Of a stretch of DNA of 64,000 nt, positions 8,501 through 18,635 are shown one piece after another. Location: NCBI GenBank assembly GCA_937995515.1, contig CALKJZ010000018.1:50048-114047 (forward strand), read 5' to 3'. The notes beneath the pieces were generated by a model. The model was not told the origin of the DNA. It searched no databases and was given only the letters and a program-made list of their open reading frames with translations. The stretch comes from an uncultured Sphingomonadaceae bacterium. Its GTDB lineage: Bacteria > Pseudomonadota > Alphaproteobacteria > Sphingomonadales > Sphingomonadaceae. Position 1 is the stretch's first letter. Every line of letters starts with the position of its first letter. Made by a program: the position numbers and the translations under genes.

Positions 8501-10663
8501 ATGACGATCATCAACACCAACCTCTCCGCGCTCAAGGCCCAGAACGGCGGCCGGACAGCGATGATGGGCATGGAGCGGGCCATGGAGCGGCTGTCGACCG
8601 GCCTGCGCATCAACAGCGCCAAGGACGATGCCGCCGGCCTTGCCATCGCCCAGCGCATGACGGCGGACGTGCGCGGTCTTACCGTTGCCATCCGCAATGC
8701 CGGCGACGGCATCAGCCTCGCCCAGACCGCCGAGACGGCGATGGGCGAGATCACCAACATGCTCCAGCGGATGCGCGAGCTCGCCGTGCAGGCGGCCAAC
8801 GGCACCATGTCGGCCGAGGACCGCGCCGCGCTGCAGGTGGAAGTGGCCCAGCTCAAGGGCGAGATCGAGAATGTCGCCCAGCGGACCAACTTCAACGGCA
8901 TCCGGCTGCTCGACGGCACGTCGAAGAACCTGACGCTGCAGACCGGGGCGCGTGCCGGCGAGACGGTGCGGCTGGGCATCAACTCCACCCGCACCAGCGA
9001 TCTGGGCACCGGCGAGGTCCCCGGCCTGTCGGCCACGGGCGCCAATGCGACAACGGCAGCGCTTCTGGCCTCGGACTTCAGCCTGCGCGCCGGCGACCTC
9101 TTCATCAACGGCGTCGCCATTGGCGCGTCCGTCGCCTCCGCCGACACCGTCTCGTCGGCGGCCAAGGAAGCCTCCGCGATCGCCAAGGCGGCTGCCATCA
9201 ACGCCAAGACGGCCGAAACCGGAGTCCGGGCCGTGGTGGGCACCACCGTGGCGCACGGCACGGCGATGACCTCGTTCACCGCGGTCAACGGCACAATCAC
9301 GGTCAATGGCGTGGCCACCCAGACGCTCGATTTCGCAGCGACCACCAATGCGGCCGATCGGCGGGCGCAGATTGTGAACGCGGTCAACGCCATTTCCGGC
9401 CAGACGGGCGTCGTCGCGGTCGACACCGGCGATGATCTGCTCGGCATCCGCTTCACCGCAGCCGACGGGCGCAACATCGTCGTCGGCCTCACCGGCACGC
9501 TGACTGCGGCCGAGAGCGGGGTCCGGGTCGGTGCCACCTCGGGCGTCTATTCGCTCGTGTCGGCCAATGGCGCTCCCATCACCGTCTCCGGGCCGGCCAC
9601 CAACGCGGCGTCCATTCCGGGCCAGCTGTCGCGCGCCGGGCTCCAGGCTGGCATCTTTGCAAGCGGGGTGTCGCAGACCGCCAGCGACACGCGCGCAGTG
9701 GCCGCCGTGGCCGCCGATATCCGCACCCTGCGCCTTGGTGACCTTGTCATCAACGGCACCGTCATCCGTGCCAGCCGCGCCGAGGACGACACGGTCTCCA
9801 ACACGGTGGCGGCGAGCAGCGGCAAGGCAGCGAGCGCGGTGGCGATTGCGGCGGCGATCAATGCCTCATCTGCCGAGACCGGGGTCTCCGCCCGGGTGAA
9901 CAGCCTCGCCATCGACGGCCAGGCCTTCACCTCGAGTGCCAACGCCTTCAACGTGACCATCAACGGCGTGGCCATCGCCATCCTCGCCAACTCCACCCGC
10001 GACCAGGTGGCCGCCCGCATCAACGAATATACCGGCATGACCGGGGTTTCGGTGACGGACAATGGCCAGGGGCTCTCATTCGAGGCCACCGATGGCCGCA
10101 ATGTTTCGATCTCGGTGGATGACGCAGCCGGCGTGGCCGGGATCGGTCTTGGCACGGCGGCCCGGATCCGCGGGAGCGCCACGACCTATACGGTGGTGAA
10201 CGGCGCCCACACCGGCGCCCAGACGGCCTATGCCACGGTGACCCTGGAGAGCGCGAAGTCCTTCACGGTCAATGCCGGAAGCCAGGGCTACACCCGCTTC
10301 CAGGAGCTCGGCTTCGAGGAAGGAACCTATGGCGCCGAGACCGGTGGCCTCAAGGTGAAGGACATCGACATCGGCACCCAGGCCGGCGCGGTCGAGGCGC
10401 TCACCTCGATCGACGAGGCGCTGCGGTCGGTCTCGATCAACCGGGCCGAACTGGGTGCGATCCAGAACCGGCTTGAGGCGACCATCAACAACCTCACGAG
10501 CGCCAACACCAACACCATCGCCTCGCGCTCGCGGATCCAGGATGCCGATTTCGCGATGGAAACGACCCAGCTGGCGCGCAGCCAGATCCTGCAGCAGGCA
10601 GCCCAGGCGATGCTGGCCCAGGCCAACCAGTCGCAGCAGGGCGTGCTGCAGCTGCTCCGCTAG
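8501..10663 (+). CDS. fliC: Flagellin, 720 aa, with duplicated central insert
   Basis: N-terminal MTIINTNLSALKAQN...RLSTGLRINSAKDDAAGLAIAQRM; C-terminal SRIQDADFAMETTQLARSQILQQAAQAMLAQANQSQQGVLQLLR. Confidence 0.97.
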   Translation: MTIINTNLSALKAQNGGRTAMMGMERAMERLSTGLRINSAKDDAAGLAIAQRMTADVRGLTVAIRNAGDGISLAQTAETAMGEITNMLQRMRELAVQAANGTMSAEDRAALQVEVAQLKGEIENVAQRTNFNGIRLLDGTSKNLTLQTGARAGETVRLGINSTRTSDLGTGEVPGLSATGANATTAALLASDFSLRAGDLFINGVAIGASVASADTVSSAAKEASAIAKAAAINAKTAETGVRAVVGTTVAHGTAMTSFTAVNGTITVNGVATQTLDFAATTNAADRRAQIVNAVNAISGQTGVVAVDTGDDLLGIRFTAADGRNIVVGLTGTLTAAESGVRVGATSGVYSLVSANGAPITVSGPATNAASIPGQLSRAGLQAGIFASGVSQTASDTRAVAAVAADIRTLRLGDLVINGTVIRASRAEDDTVSNTVAASSGKAASAVAIAAAINASSAETGVSARVNSLAIDGQAFTSSANAFNVTINGVAIAILANSTRDQVAARINEYTGMTGVSVTDNGQGLSFEATDGRNVSISVDDAAGVAGIGLGTAARIRGSATTYTVVNGAHTGAQTAYATVTLESAKSFTVNAGSQGYTRFQELGFEEGTYGAETGGLKVKDIDIGTQAGAVEALTSIDEALRSVSINRAELGAIQNRLEATINNLTSANTNTIASRSRIQDADFAMETTQLARSQILQQAAQAMLAQANQSQQGVLQLLR

Positions 10664-10969
10664 GGCCGCGCGGAACCGGGGCCGGCCCCGGCGGCCGGCC
10701 CCGGCAGCCGGCCCCGGTCCGCCCCGCTGGCGCAGGAGCGGCAAGGCGCGGGCCCTCGGTTCCGGGGCTGGAACGGAGGTTCGCGCCAAAGGCAGGCCCA
10801 GGCTGGCACGGGCGGCAGGGCCGGACACGAGGGTCGCCAACAGGAGAAGCCATGGGCGCGAGGGACCAGCGCCGGGCACAAGCCCGACGCACCAGCGCCG
10901 GGCACGAACGCCGGGCACGGGCAGCTGGCACAGGGTCGCAACACGAGGGTTGCAACACGCAACGCGAGG

Positions 10970-11006
10970 GCGGGGCCGGGCATCGTTCCCGGCCCCGCCG
11001 CTTTTT
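10970..11006 (+). terminator. Rho-independent terminator downstream of flagellin
   Basis: Perfect 11-bp stem GCGGGGCCGGG-catcgtt-CCCGGCCCCGC followed by CGCTTTTT. Confidence 0.8.
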
Positions 11007-11073
11007 CCGGGTGCAGATGTCATCGCAGGGCAGGGATCAGGCTGCACGAGGCTGTGCGACGGCGGGCCGGTCC

Positions 11074-11814
11074 TCAGTCCTCGTCCCAGCCGGCAAGCAG
11101 CTTGCGCACCCGGCCGAGCGCCACCTTCTTGATCTGGCAGATGCGCGCCGCGCCCACCCCCAGGATCTGGCCGATCTCCTCAAGGTTCATCTCCTCGACG
11201 AAATAGAGCTGGAGCACCATCGCCTCGCGCTCGGGCAGCTTGCGGATGGCGTCGGCAAGATGCGCCCGCAGCTCCGACGACTGCAGCCGCTCGAAGGCAT
11301 CCTCACTTTCGTCGGCAAACCAGATCGAATGGTCGGAATAGACGTCGTCGATCGACTCGTAGCGCACGCCGCGCGTGGCATTCAGGCTTTCCTGCAGCGC
11401 GGCCAGCGGCAGCCCCATGTGATCGGCCAGCTCGCTGTCGGTGGCGCTGCGGCCGAGTCGGCCTTCCAGCTCCGCCCGCGCGGCGTTGAGCTCGCGCCGC
11501 CGCCGGAGCGCGGAGCGGCACATGGTGGCCTGCTTGCGCAGCGCGTCGATCATCGCGCCGCGGATCCGCACCGTGGCATAGGTGGAAAAGGCCGCATGGC
11601 CGCGATCCTCGAAGGTGCGCGCGGCCTCGATGAGGGCGACCATGCCGATCTGCACCAGTTCCTCGATGTCGAGCGCTGTCGAGACGCGCGCGTGCACATG
11701 CCAGGCGATCTTGCGCACCAGCGCGACATGGTTGGCGATCAGCCGGTCGGGGTCTGTGCGGGCGAGCGCTGCGGGGGAATAGAGGCCGAGGTTGAAGCCG
11801 TGGCGTGCATCCAT
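11074..11814 (-). CDS. fliA: Flagellar sigma factor FliA (sigma-28)
   Basis: DIEELVQIGMVALIEAARTFEDRG..FSTYATVRIRGAMIDALRK; LPEREAMVLQLYFVEEMNLEEIGQILGVGAARICQI. Confidence 0.95.
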   Translation of the reverse strand: MDARHGFNLGLYSPAALARTDPDRLIANHVALVRKIAWHVHARVSTALDIEELVQIGMVALIEAARTFEDRGHAAFSTYATVRIRGAMIDALRKQATMCRSALRRRRELNAARAELEGRLGRSATDSELADHMGLPLAALQESLNATRGVRYESIDDVYSDHSIWFADESEDAFERLQSSELRAHLADAIRKLPEREAMVLQLYFVEEMNLEEIGQILGVGAARICQIKKVALGRVRKLLAGWDED

Positions 11815-11829
11815 GGGTCAGATCCTCCG

Positions 11830-13923
11830 TCAGGCTGGCACCGGCCCTTCGAGCGCCGGCTCGCCGATCACGGCGACCACCTCGATGGCACGGGAATCGG
11901 GAAGCTCCGGAAAGCCGAGCACGGGCAGCGGCACGGCGTTCGCGCGCATCAGCCGCCACAGGGCGCGCCGTGGCTGCGGCTGGGTCACCAGTGCCAGCTG
12001 ATAGCCCTGCGCGAGCAGCGGCGTGGCTGCCTCGCGCACCGATTCGACAAGCCGCGCGGCAAGCCCGGGCTCGAACGGGAAAGGGGCCCGGGGCGCGGCC
12101 TGGACGGCGGCCACCAGCAGCTGTTCGAGCCCGGGCCCCAGCGCGATCAGGCGCAGCGGCTGGCCGGGCGGGGCCAGCGGCGCAGTGATCAGGCCGCCGA
12201 TCAGCGGCCGCAGCGCCTCCACGAGTTCGGCCGGGTCCTGGCTTTGCGAGGCGACCTCGCCGAGTGCTGCTGCAATCCGGCCGAACTCGCGCAGCGGGAT
12301 CCCCTCCTCGAGAAGCGCGCGCAGAACCGCTGTCAGCACCGGCAGCGGCAGCACCTTGCTGCCGATGCTCTGCGCCAGCTGCGGGCTGCGCAGGCCCAGC
12401 TGCTCCAGCAGCGCATGGGCTTCATCCTGCCCGAACAGGATGGCCGCATGGTCGGTCATCAGCTTGTTGAGATGCGTGCCGATGACGGTTGCGGCATCAA
12501 CCACCGTATAGCCGGCGGCGAGCGCATCCTGCTCGAGCGCCGGGTCGATCCAGCGCGCCGGCAGGCCAAAGGCCGGGTCGCGCGTTTCGCGCCCGGGGAT
12601 CTCGGCCCGGATGGTCTCGGCTTCGAGCGCGAGGAGGTCGGAGGCGAAGGCCTCGCCAAGCCCGAGCGGCTCGCCCGCGATGCTGATCCGGTAGGCATGC
12701 GGGCTCAGCGTCACATCGTCGCGCACGCGCACCATGGGCATCACGAACCCGAGGTCGCGCGAGAGCTGCCTGCGGATGGCGGTGATCCGCGCCATCAGCC
12801 CGCCGCCCCGGGCCTCGTCGACAAGGCCGATGAGGCCATAGCCGATGTCGAGCGTGACGGCTGCGGTCTCTCCCACCTCCGACCAGGCGATGGTCGGGTC
12901 CGAGGGCGCGCGCGCGGGCTCGGGCGGCGCGGGCGGCGCCTTGCGCGAGAGCCGGTAGCCGATGGCGGCTGCAACCAGCGCTGCCGGAAGCAGCACCATG
13001 GCCGGCATGGCCGGCACAAGTGCCAGGAGACCGAGGATTACGGCAGCCGGCCACCAGGCGGGCGCGCTTGCAAACTGCTCGCGCACCTGCCGGGCAAGCC
13101 GGTTGTCGTCCGAGGTGCGCGTGACAAGGATGGCGGCTGCGATCGAAAGCAGAAGGGCCGGGATCTGCGCCACCAGCGCATCGCCGACCGACAGCAGCAG
13201 GTAGATGTTGGCGGCATCCCCAAGGGCGAGGTCGTGCGTGGCGGTGCCGATGATGAGCCCGCCCACGATGTTGATGAGGAGGATGAGGATCCCGGCCAGC
13301 GCGTCGCCCTTCACGAACTTCGAGGCGCCGTCCATTGCGCCGTAGAAATCGGCCTCCCGCGCGACCTCCGCGCGCCGTGCACGTGCCTCGTCGGCCGTCA
13401 GGATGCCGGCGGCAAGATCGGCATCGATCGCCATCTGCTTGCCCGGCAGGGCATCGAGGGTGAAACGGGCGGAGACCTCCGACACGCGCCCGGCGCCCTT
13501 GGCAATCACCACCATGTTGATGATGAGAAGGATGGCGAAGACGATCAGCCCGACGACGAAGTTGCCGCCGATGAGCGCGCGGCCGAAGGCCTCGATGATG
13601 CGCCCGGCCGCGTCCGTCCCCTCGTGGCCGGAGACCAGCACCACCCGGGTGGAGGCAACGTTGAGCGCCAGCCTCAGAAGGGTTGCGAACAGAAGCACGG
13701 TGGGGAAGGCGGAGAAATCGAGCGGCCGGCTTGCGTGCAGCACCACCATCAGCATCACCAGCGCCAGCAGGATGTTGCTGGTGAAGGCGATGTCGAGGAG
13801 TGCAGCCGGGATCGGCACGACCATCAGGCAGACGATGACGAGAATGGCCGCGGGCAGCAGGCTGGCCGAAATCGCCGGGCCCGCATCCCTGCGCAGCTGA
13901 GCCAGCCGGTCGCCGCCGGGCAT
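11830..13923 (-). CDS. flhA: Flagellar export protein FlhA
   Basis: PIPAALLDIAFTSNILLALVMLMVVLHASRPLDFSAFPTVLLFATLLRLALNVASTR... and KGDALAGILILLINIVGG. Confidence 0.97.
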   Translation of the reverse strand: MPGGDRLAQLRRDAGPAISASLLPAAILVIVCLMVVPIPAALLDIAFTSNILLALVMLMVVLHASRPLDFSAFPTVLLFATLLRLALNVASTRVVLVSGHEGTDAAGRIIEAFGRALIGGNFVVGLIVFAILLIINMVVIAKGAGRVSEVSARFTLDALPGKQMAIDADLAAGILTADEARARRAEVAREADFYGAMDGASKFVKGDALAGILILLINIVGGLIIGTATHDLALGDAANIYLLLSVGDALVAQIPALLLSIAAAILVTRTSDDNRLARQVREQFASAPAWWPAAVILGLLALVPAMPAMVLLPAALVAAAIGYRLSRKAPPAPPEPARAPSDPTIAWSEVGETAAVTLDIGYGLIGLVDEARGGGLMARITAIRRQLSRDLGFVMPMVRVRDDVTLSPHAYRISIAGEPLGLGEAFASDLLALEAETIRAEIPGRETRDPAFGLPARWIDPALEQDALAAGYTVVDAATVIGTHLNKLMTDHAAILFGQDEAHALLEQLGLRSPQLAQSIGSKVLPLPVLTAVLRALLEEGIPLREFGRIAAALGEVASQSQDPAELVEALRPLIGGLITAPLAPPGQPLRLIALGPGLEQLLVAAVQAAPRAPFPFEPGLAARLVESVREAATPLLAQGYQLALVTQPQPRRALWRLMRANAVPLPVLGFPELPDSRAIEVVAVIGEPALEGPVPA

Positions 13924-13926
13924 GGC

Positions 13927-14946
13927 CTAGCGCCCCAGGCCTGCAAGAAGCAGATAGGCCGCCTGCGCCGCCTCGGCTGCGGCTGGTGCTGCGACCGATG
14001 CGCGGCCGGGCGCGGCGGACCCGCGCGGCGGCAGCACCTGCCCGCCGGGGACCGGACGGCCATCACGGCCATCGGGGCGCAAGATGGCCGCAGGCGGCAG
14101 GGGCAGGAGGCCGGCCAGCGTGTCGGGGGCGCGACCGTCGTGCTGCGGCGGATCGATGGCAGCGGCCGAAACGACGGCCATGGCAAGGCGGGCCGCCAGC
14201 GCCGGCGACAGCCCCCGGTCGGTGGTGGCGGCTGGCGGGGCAGGGCGGCCGGGCGCATCGTCGGGTGCATCGTTTGGCGCGGCGTTGCCCCTCGGCCCGC
14301 CCGGCACGCCCGTGCCGGCCCCATGGGGGATGCCGGCGCCAGACGTGCCGCCCTCGGCGCCAAGCCGCCGGGCAAACAGGGCGTGGAGCTCGGCAAGCGA
14401 GCGGGGCACCCCGCCCGCGAAGAAGAGCGACCGGTTGGCCGCCGCTGCCCTTGGAAAGAGGTCGGCCGCCGCCCGGCCCGGCTCGGCGGCCATGGCGGCA
14501 AGGAAGCGCACCGCGCCGCCTGCGCCGAGAAAATGGGCAAGGTAAAGATCGGTGACCGAGACCGGGCGGCCGAGCGCGCCTTCAAGGGCACGGCGGTTTT
14601 CGGCCATGAACTCGGCGGCCATCAGGCTTGCCACCTGCGGATCGCGGCGCAGCGCCAGCGCCTGCGCACGGGTTTCCGGCGCGATCCCGTGCCTCGGCCC
14701 GTGCCGGCTCAGAAGGGCAAGCCAGGTGGAATCGATGAACTGGAACAGCCCTGTCGCCGAGGAGGTGGGTGCCCGCGCGGCGGTGTTGAAGCCGGACTCG
14801 AGGCGCGCGGTGTGCAACAGGGCGGCAAAATCCTCTCCCACCCGCCCGGCGGCCCGCGCGATGGCGGGCGCGACGCGCAGGGCCGCGGCGCCGAACTGCG
14901 CGGCGACGGACGGATCGAGGCGTGCGGCCGTGGCCTGGACGGACAT
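13927..14946 (-). CDS. Lytic transglycosylase (SLT domain), probable flagellar peptidoglycan hydrolase
   Basis: FAALLHTARLESGFNTAARAPTSSATGLFQFIDSTWLALL SLT-like motif; co-directional with flhA-fliA. Confidence 0.85.
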   Translation of the reverse strand: MSVQATAARLDPSVAAQFGAAALRVAPAIARAAGRVGEDFAALLHTARLESGFNTAARAPTSSATGLFQFIDSTWLALLSRHGPRHGIAPETRAQALALRRDPQVASLMAAEFMAENRRALEGALGRPVSVTDLYLAHFLGAGGAVRFLAAMAAEPGRAAADLFPRAAAANRSLFFAGGVPRSLAELHALFARRLGAEGGTSGAGIPHGAGTGVPGGPRGNAAPNDAPDDAPGRPAPPAATTDRGLSPALAARLAMAVVSAAAIDPPQHDGRAPDTLAGLLPLPPAAILRPDGRDGRPVPGGQVLPPRGSAAPGRASVAAPAAAEAAQAAYLLLAGLGR

Positions 14947-14958
14947 GCCCCAAGGTTA

Positions 14959-14974
14959 AGCAACCATCGTGCCA
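14959..14974 (-). promoter_or_regulatory. Sigma-54 promoter of the transglycosylase-flhA-fliA operon
   Basis: Minus strand TGGCACG-ATGG-TTGCT, exact match to TGGCACG-N4-TTGCW. Confidence 0.8.
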
Positions 14975-15118
14975 TGCGGGCGGGCAACTGCGGCCGGAAC
15001 GGATGGAATCGGGCCGCTTGCCTGCGTCGTCTGCGGCCTTCCGTTTTCGCCCGGTTGCGCTAGGGGCTGTTGGCAAGCCGGGTCGGGGGGCGCCGGGCAG
15101 CCACGGAACGGAGCGCCC

Positions 15119-17179
15119 ATGCGGATGAAGACCCTTGTTCGTGCCGGCATCCCCCTGTTCGCCCTGCTGGCGGGCGCGGCCGGTGCGGCGGCCGAGGCGG
15201 CCGGCGCACCGTCGGCCATGGCGGCGGTTCCGCTCATCCCGCGCGAGGCCCTGTTTGGCAACCCCACCCGCGCCCAAGGCCGGATTTCGCCCGATGGGCG
15301 ATGGCTGTCGTGGATCGCGCCGCACAGGGGCGTGCTCAACCTCTGGGTGGCGCCAGCCGATGCGCCGGATCGGGCGCGGCCGCTCACGGCCGAAACCGAA
15401 CGGCCGATCCGCCAGCATTTCTGGGCGCCCAACAGTTCGCTCGTGATGTTCATCAACGATCGCGGCGGCGATGAGGATTTCCTGCTCTACGGGGTCGCCC
15501 CGACTGGCGGCGAGGTGCGCAGCCTCACGCCCTTCCCGCGCACGACCGTGCGCCTCGTCGGCATCTCCAGCCGGGTGACCGACCGGATCCTCGTCGGGCT
15601 CAACAACCGCGATCCGCGCTGGCACGATGTGTACAGCCTCGATCTGAAGTCGGGCGCGCTCACGCTCGCGCAGCAGAACGATGGCTTTGCCGGGTTCCTT
15701 GCCGACGAGGACCTGCGCCTGCGCGTTGCCATCCGCCCCAACGCGGCAGGCGGGCAGGATTATTTCTGGATCCGCGACGGCCGGATCCTGCCCGCGCCAT
15801 TTCTCTCCCATGGCCTCGACGACAGCCAGACGACATCGCCGCTCGGATTTTCCGCCGATGGGCGCACCCTCTACTGGATCGATGCGCGCGGCCGGGACAC
15901 GGCGGCGCTCTTTGCCATGGACACGCAGACCGAACGCCTTGCCCTGCTCCACGCCGATCCGCGCGCCGATGTGCAGGGCACGCTTGTCAACCCGATGACG
16001 GGGCGGGTCGAGGCGGTCGCGGTGGACTACAAGATGCCGGAATGGACGGTGCTGGATCCGGCCGTGGCCGACGATCTGGCATTCCTCGACCGCGAGCTCG
16101 GCCAATGGCTGCTCGGAAGCCGCACGCGGGCAGATGACCGCTGGGTGGTGGCAACGATGAACTCGAACAGCCCTTCCGCCACCTTCCTCTACGACCGCAG
16201 GACCCGGCAGCTCACCAAGATGTTCGACAGCCGGCCCGAGCTCGTCGATGCGCCGCTCGCCCGCATGCGCCCGCTCGAGATCGGCACGCGCGATGGCAAG
16301 ACGATGGTCTCCTACCTCACGCTTCCGCCGTGGGTCGAGGAGCGGCCGGCCGTGCCCCTGCCCATGGTGCTGCTGGTGCATGGCGGGCCCTGGGCGCGGG
16401 ATTCCTACGGCTTCGACCGCGAGGTCCAGCTGCTGGCCAACCGCGGCTATGCCGTGCTCCAGCCGAACTTCCGTGGGTCCACCGGGTTCGGCAAGAGCTT
16501 CGTCAATGCCGGCGATGGCGAATGGGGCGGCCGGATGCACCACGACCTGATCGACGCCGTCGGCTGGGCGGTCGGACAGGGGATCGCCGACCCTGGGCGG
16601 GTGGCCATCATGGGCGGCTCCTACGGCGGCTATGCCACGCTTGCCGGGCTCGCCTTCACGCCCGAGACCTTCGCCTGCGGTGTCGACATCGTCGGCCCGT
16701 CGAACCTGATGACCCTGCTCGCCTCTGTTCCGCCCTATTGGGAAAGTTTCCGCAAGCAGCTGATCGGCCGGCTTGCAGACCCGGAGACGCCGGAAGGGCA
16801 GCAGTGGCTGAAGGAGCGCTCGCCGCTCACGCATGTGGACCGGATCCGCAGGCCGCTGCTGATCGGCCAGGGCGCCAATGATCCACGCGTCAGGCAGGCC
16901 GAAAGCGACCAGATCGTCGCCGCCATGCAGGCGCGGAACATTCCCGTCACCTATGTGCTCTTCCCCGACGAGGGCCATGGCTTTGCCCGGCCAGCCAACA
17001 CCATCGCCTTCATGGCCGTGGCCGAGAACTTCCTGAGCCAATGCCTCGGCGGGCGGGCCGAGCCGATCGGTGCGACGGTTGCGGCCTCTTCCGCGATCGT
17101 GCCGCACGGCGCGCAGTATGCGCCGGGCCTCGCCGAGGCGCTGGCGCTGCGGGAGAAGGCCCCAGACGCGGCCCGCTGA
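15119..17179 (+). CDS. S9 family (prolyl oligopeptidase/acylaminoacyl peptidase-like) peptidase
   Basis: Signal peptide; beta-propeller-like N-terminus; GRVAIMGGSYGGYATLAGLAF catalytic Ser motif; DEGHGFARPAN. Confidence 0.93.
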   Translation: MRMKTLVRAGIPLFALLAGAAGAAAEAAGAPSAMAAVPLIPREALFGNPTRAQGRISPDGRWLSWIAPHRGVLNLWVAPADAPDRARPLTAETERPIRQHFWAPNSSLVMFINDRGGDEDFLLYGVAPTGGEVRSLTPFPRTTVRLVGISSRVTDRILVGLNNRDPRWHDVYSLDLKSGALTLAQQNDGFAGFLADEDLRLRVAIRPNAAGGQDYFWIRDGRILPAPFLSHGLDDSQTTSPLGFSADGRTLYWIDARGRDTAALFAMDTQTERLALLHADPRADVQGTLVNPMTGRVEAVAVDYKMPEWTVLDPAVADDLAFLDRELGQWLLGSRTRADDRWVVATMNSNSPSATFLYDRRTRQLTKMFDSRPELVDAPLARMRPLEIGTRDGKTMVSYLTLPPWVEERPAVPLPMVLLVHGGPWARDSYGFDREVQLLANRGYAVLQPNFRGSTGFGKSFVNAGDGEWGGRMHHDLIDAVGWAVGQGIADPGRVAIMGGSYGGYATLAGLAFTPETFACGVDIVGPSNLMTLLASVPPYWESFRKQLIGRLADPETPEGQQWLKERSPLTHVDRIRRPLLIGQGANDPRVRQAESDQIVAAMQARNIPVTYVLFPDEGHGFARPANTIAFMAVAENFLSQCLGGRAEPIGATVAASSAIVPHGAQYAPGLAEALALREKAPDAAR

Positions 17180-17423
17180 GGGCGGCGGGCCGAGCGGCCG
17201 GGCCCATCCGGCTTCGCCATGCAAGCGCCCGATTTCCGCCCTGAATTCCGCCCCGATTCGCGCGCAGGTCGCGCCTTGCAGCGGGGGCGCCGGCCCGCAG
17301 GTCGCACGGCCCTCCGCCCGCCCCCGGCAAGGCGCCCGCCCGCCCGCCCCATGGACTTCGGCTGCACGCGGGGCCATGGGCCTGCCCGGGCAGGAAGAGG
17401 ACACGAAAGACCGACAAGACCCG

Positions 17424-18635
17424 ATGCTCGACCTTTCCTCACGTCTGCCCACCGGCGCGCCGGGGGAGGCCGGCACGGCCGGGCGGTCTGGCCCCCAGCT
17501 GCGCGTGGCGCTCTTCTCGGGCAATTACAATTGCGTGCGCGATGGGGCGAACAAGGCGCTCAACCGGCTTGTCCAGCACCTGATCGATCGGGGTCATGCG
17601 GTCCGGGTCTATTCCCCGACCGTTCCTGAACCAGCCTTCGAGCCGGCGGGCGATCTCGTCTCGGTGCCGTCGCTTCCGGTGCCGCTGCGGCCCGAATACC
17701 GGCTCTCCACCGGCCTTCCGGCTGCGATCGAGGCCGACATCCGGGCGTTTGCGCCCGATATTTTTCACCTCTCCGCGCCGGATCTCCTCTGTGTCCGCGC
17801 CGAGGCGCTTGCCCGGCGCATGGGCCGGCCGGTGGTGGCGAGCCTCCACACAAGGTTCGAGACCTACTTCGATTATTATGGCCTGGGCTTCGTGCGCGCC
17901 GGTGTCGAGCGCTGGCTGCGCCGCTTCTATTCGCGGGTTGACCGGGTGCTCGTGCCAAGCGCCGAAATGGGCCGCGAGCTCGCCGCAAGCGGGGTTGCCA
18001 CACCGGTCAGCATCTGGTCGCGCGGGGTCGATGCGCAGGCCTTCTCGCCCGCGCATCGCGACCTCGAATGGCGCCGCGCACAGGGCTTTGCCGATGCCGA
18101 GGCCGTGCCCCTGTTCTTCGGCCGCCTCGTGGCCGAAAAGGGGCTGGACATGTTCGAGGCAACCATCGCCCGCCTGCGCGCCGGGGGGCGCGAGGTGCGC
18201 CCGCTGCTGGTGGGCGAGGGCCCGGCGCGTGTGGCGCTGATGCGGCGGATCGGGAACGCCGTGTTCACCGGTCACCTCGACGGCGCCGAGCTTGCACGCG
18301 CGGTGGCAAGCGCCGACATCCTGCTCAACCCGAGCGTCACCGAGGCGTTCGGCAATGTGACGCTGGAGGCCATGGCGTCGGGCCTTGCGGTGATCGCCGC
18401 CGATGTGACGGCCACGCGGGCGCTGATCACCCACAAGGTCGAAGGCCTCGTCGTGCCACCGCGCGACCCTGAAGCCTATGCGGCAGCGGTGGTGCAGCTG
18501 CAGGATTCGCCCGCGCTCCGGCGCGCGCTCGGCGAGGCGGCGCGGGCCCGCGCGCTGCGCTTCGAATGGCAGACAATCCTCGACGCCGTGATCGAGGCCT
18601 ACAGCCAGACCATGGCCGGGGAGCGTGCGCCATGA
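17424..18635 (+). CDS. GT4-type glycosyltransferase (SqdX/MgtA-like)
   Basis: VALFSGNYNCVRDGANKALNRLVQHL; HTRFETYFDYYG; FFGRLVAEKGLDMFE; PSVTEAFGNVTLEAMASGLAVIA. Confidence 0.88.
   Translation: MLDLSSRLPTGAPGEAGTAGRSGPQLRVALFSGNYNCVRDGANKALNRLVQHLIDRGHAVRVYSPTVPEPAFEPAGDLVSVPSLPVPLRPEYRLSTGLPAAIEADIRAFAPDIFHLSAPDLLCVRAEALARRMGRPVVASLHTRFETYFDYYGLGFVRAGVERWLRRFYSRVDRVLVPSAEMGRELAASGVATPVSIWSRGVDAQAFSPAHRDLEWRRAQGFADAEAVPLFFGRLVAEKGLDMFEATIARLRAGGREVRPLLVGEGPARVALMRRIGNAVFTGHLDGAELARAVASADILLNPSVTEAFGNVTLEAMASGLAVIAADVTATRALITHKVEGLVVPPRDPEAYAAAVVQLQDSPALRRALGEAARARALRFEWQTILDAVIEAYSQTMAGERAP

Noticed and set aside
10852-15063. 1403-aa plus-strand ORF antisense to fliA/flhA/transglycosylase
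   Set aside because: Composition is low-complexity Arg/Gln/His/Gly/Ala-rich and it is fully antisense to well-supported genes; a typical shadow ORF of GC-rich DNA.
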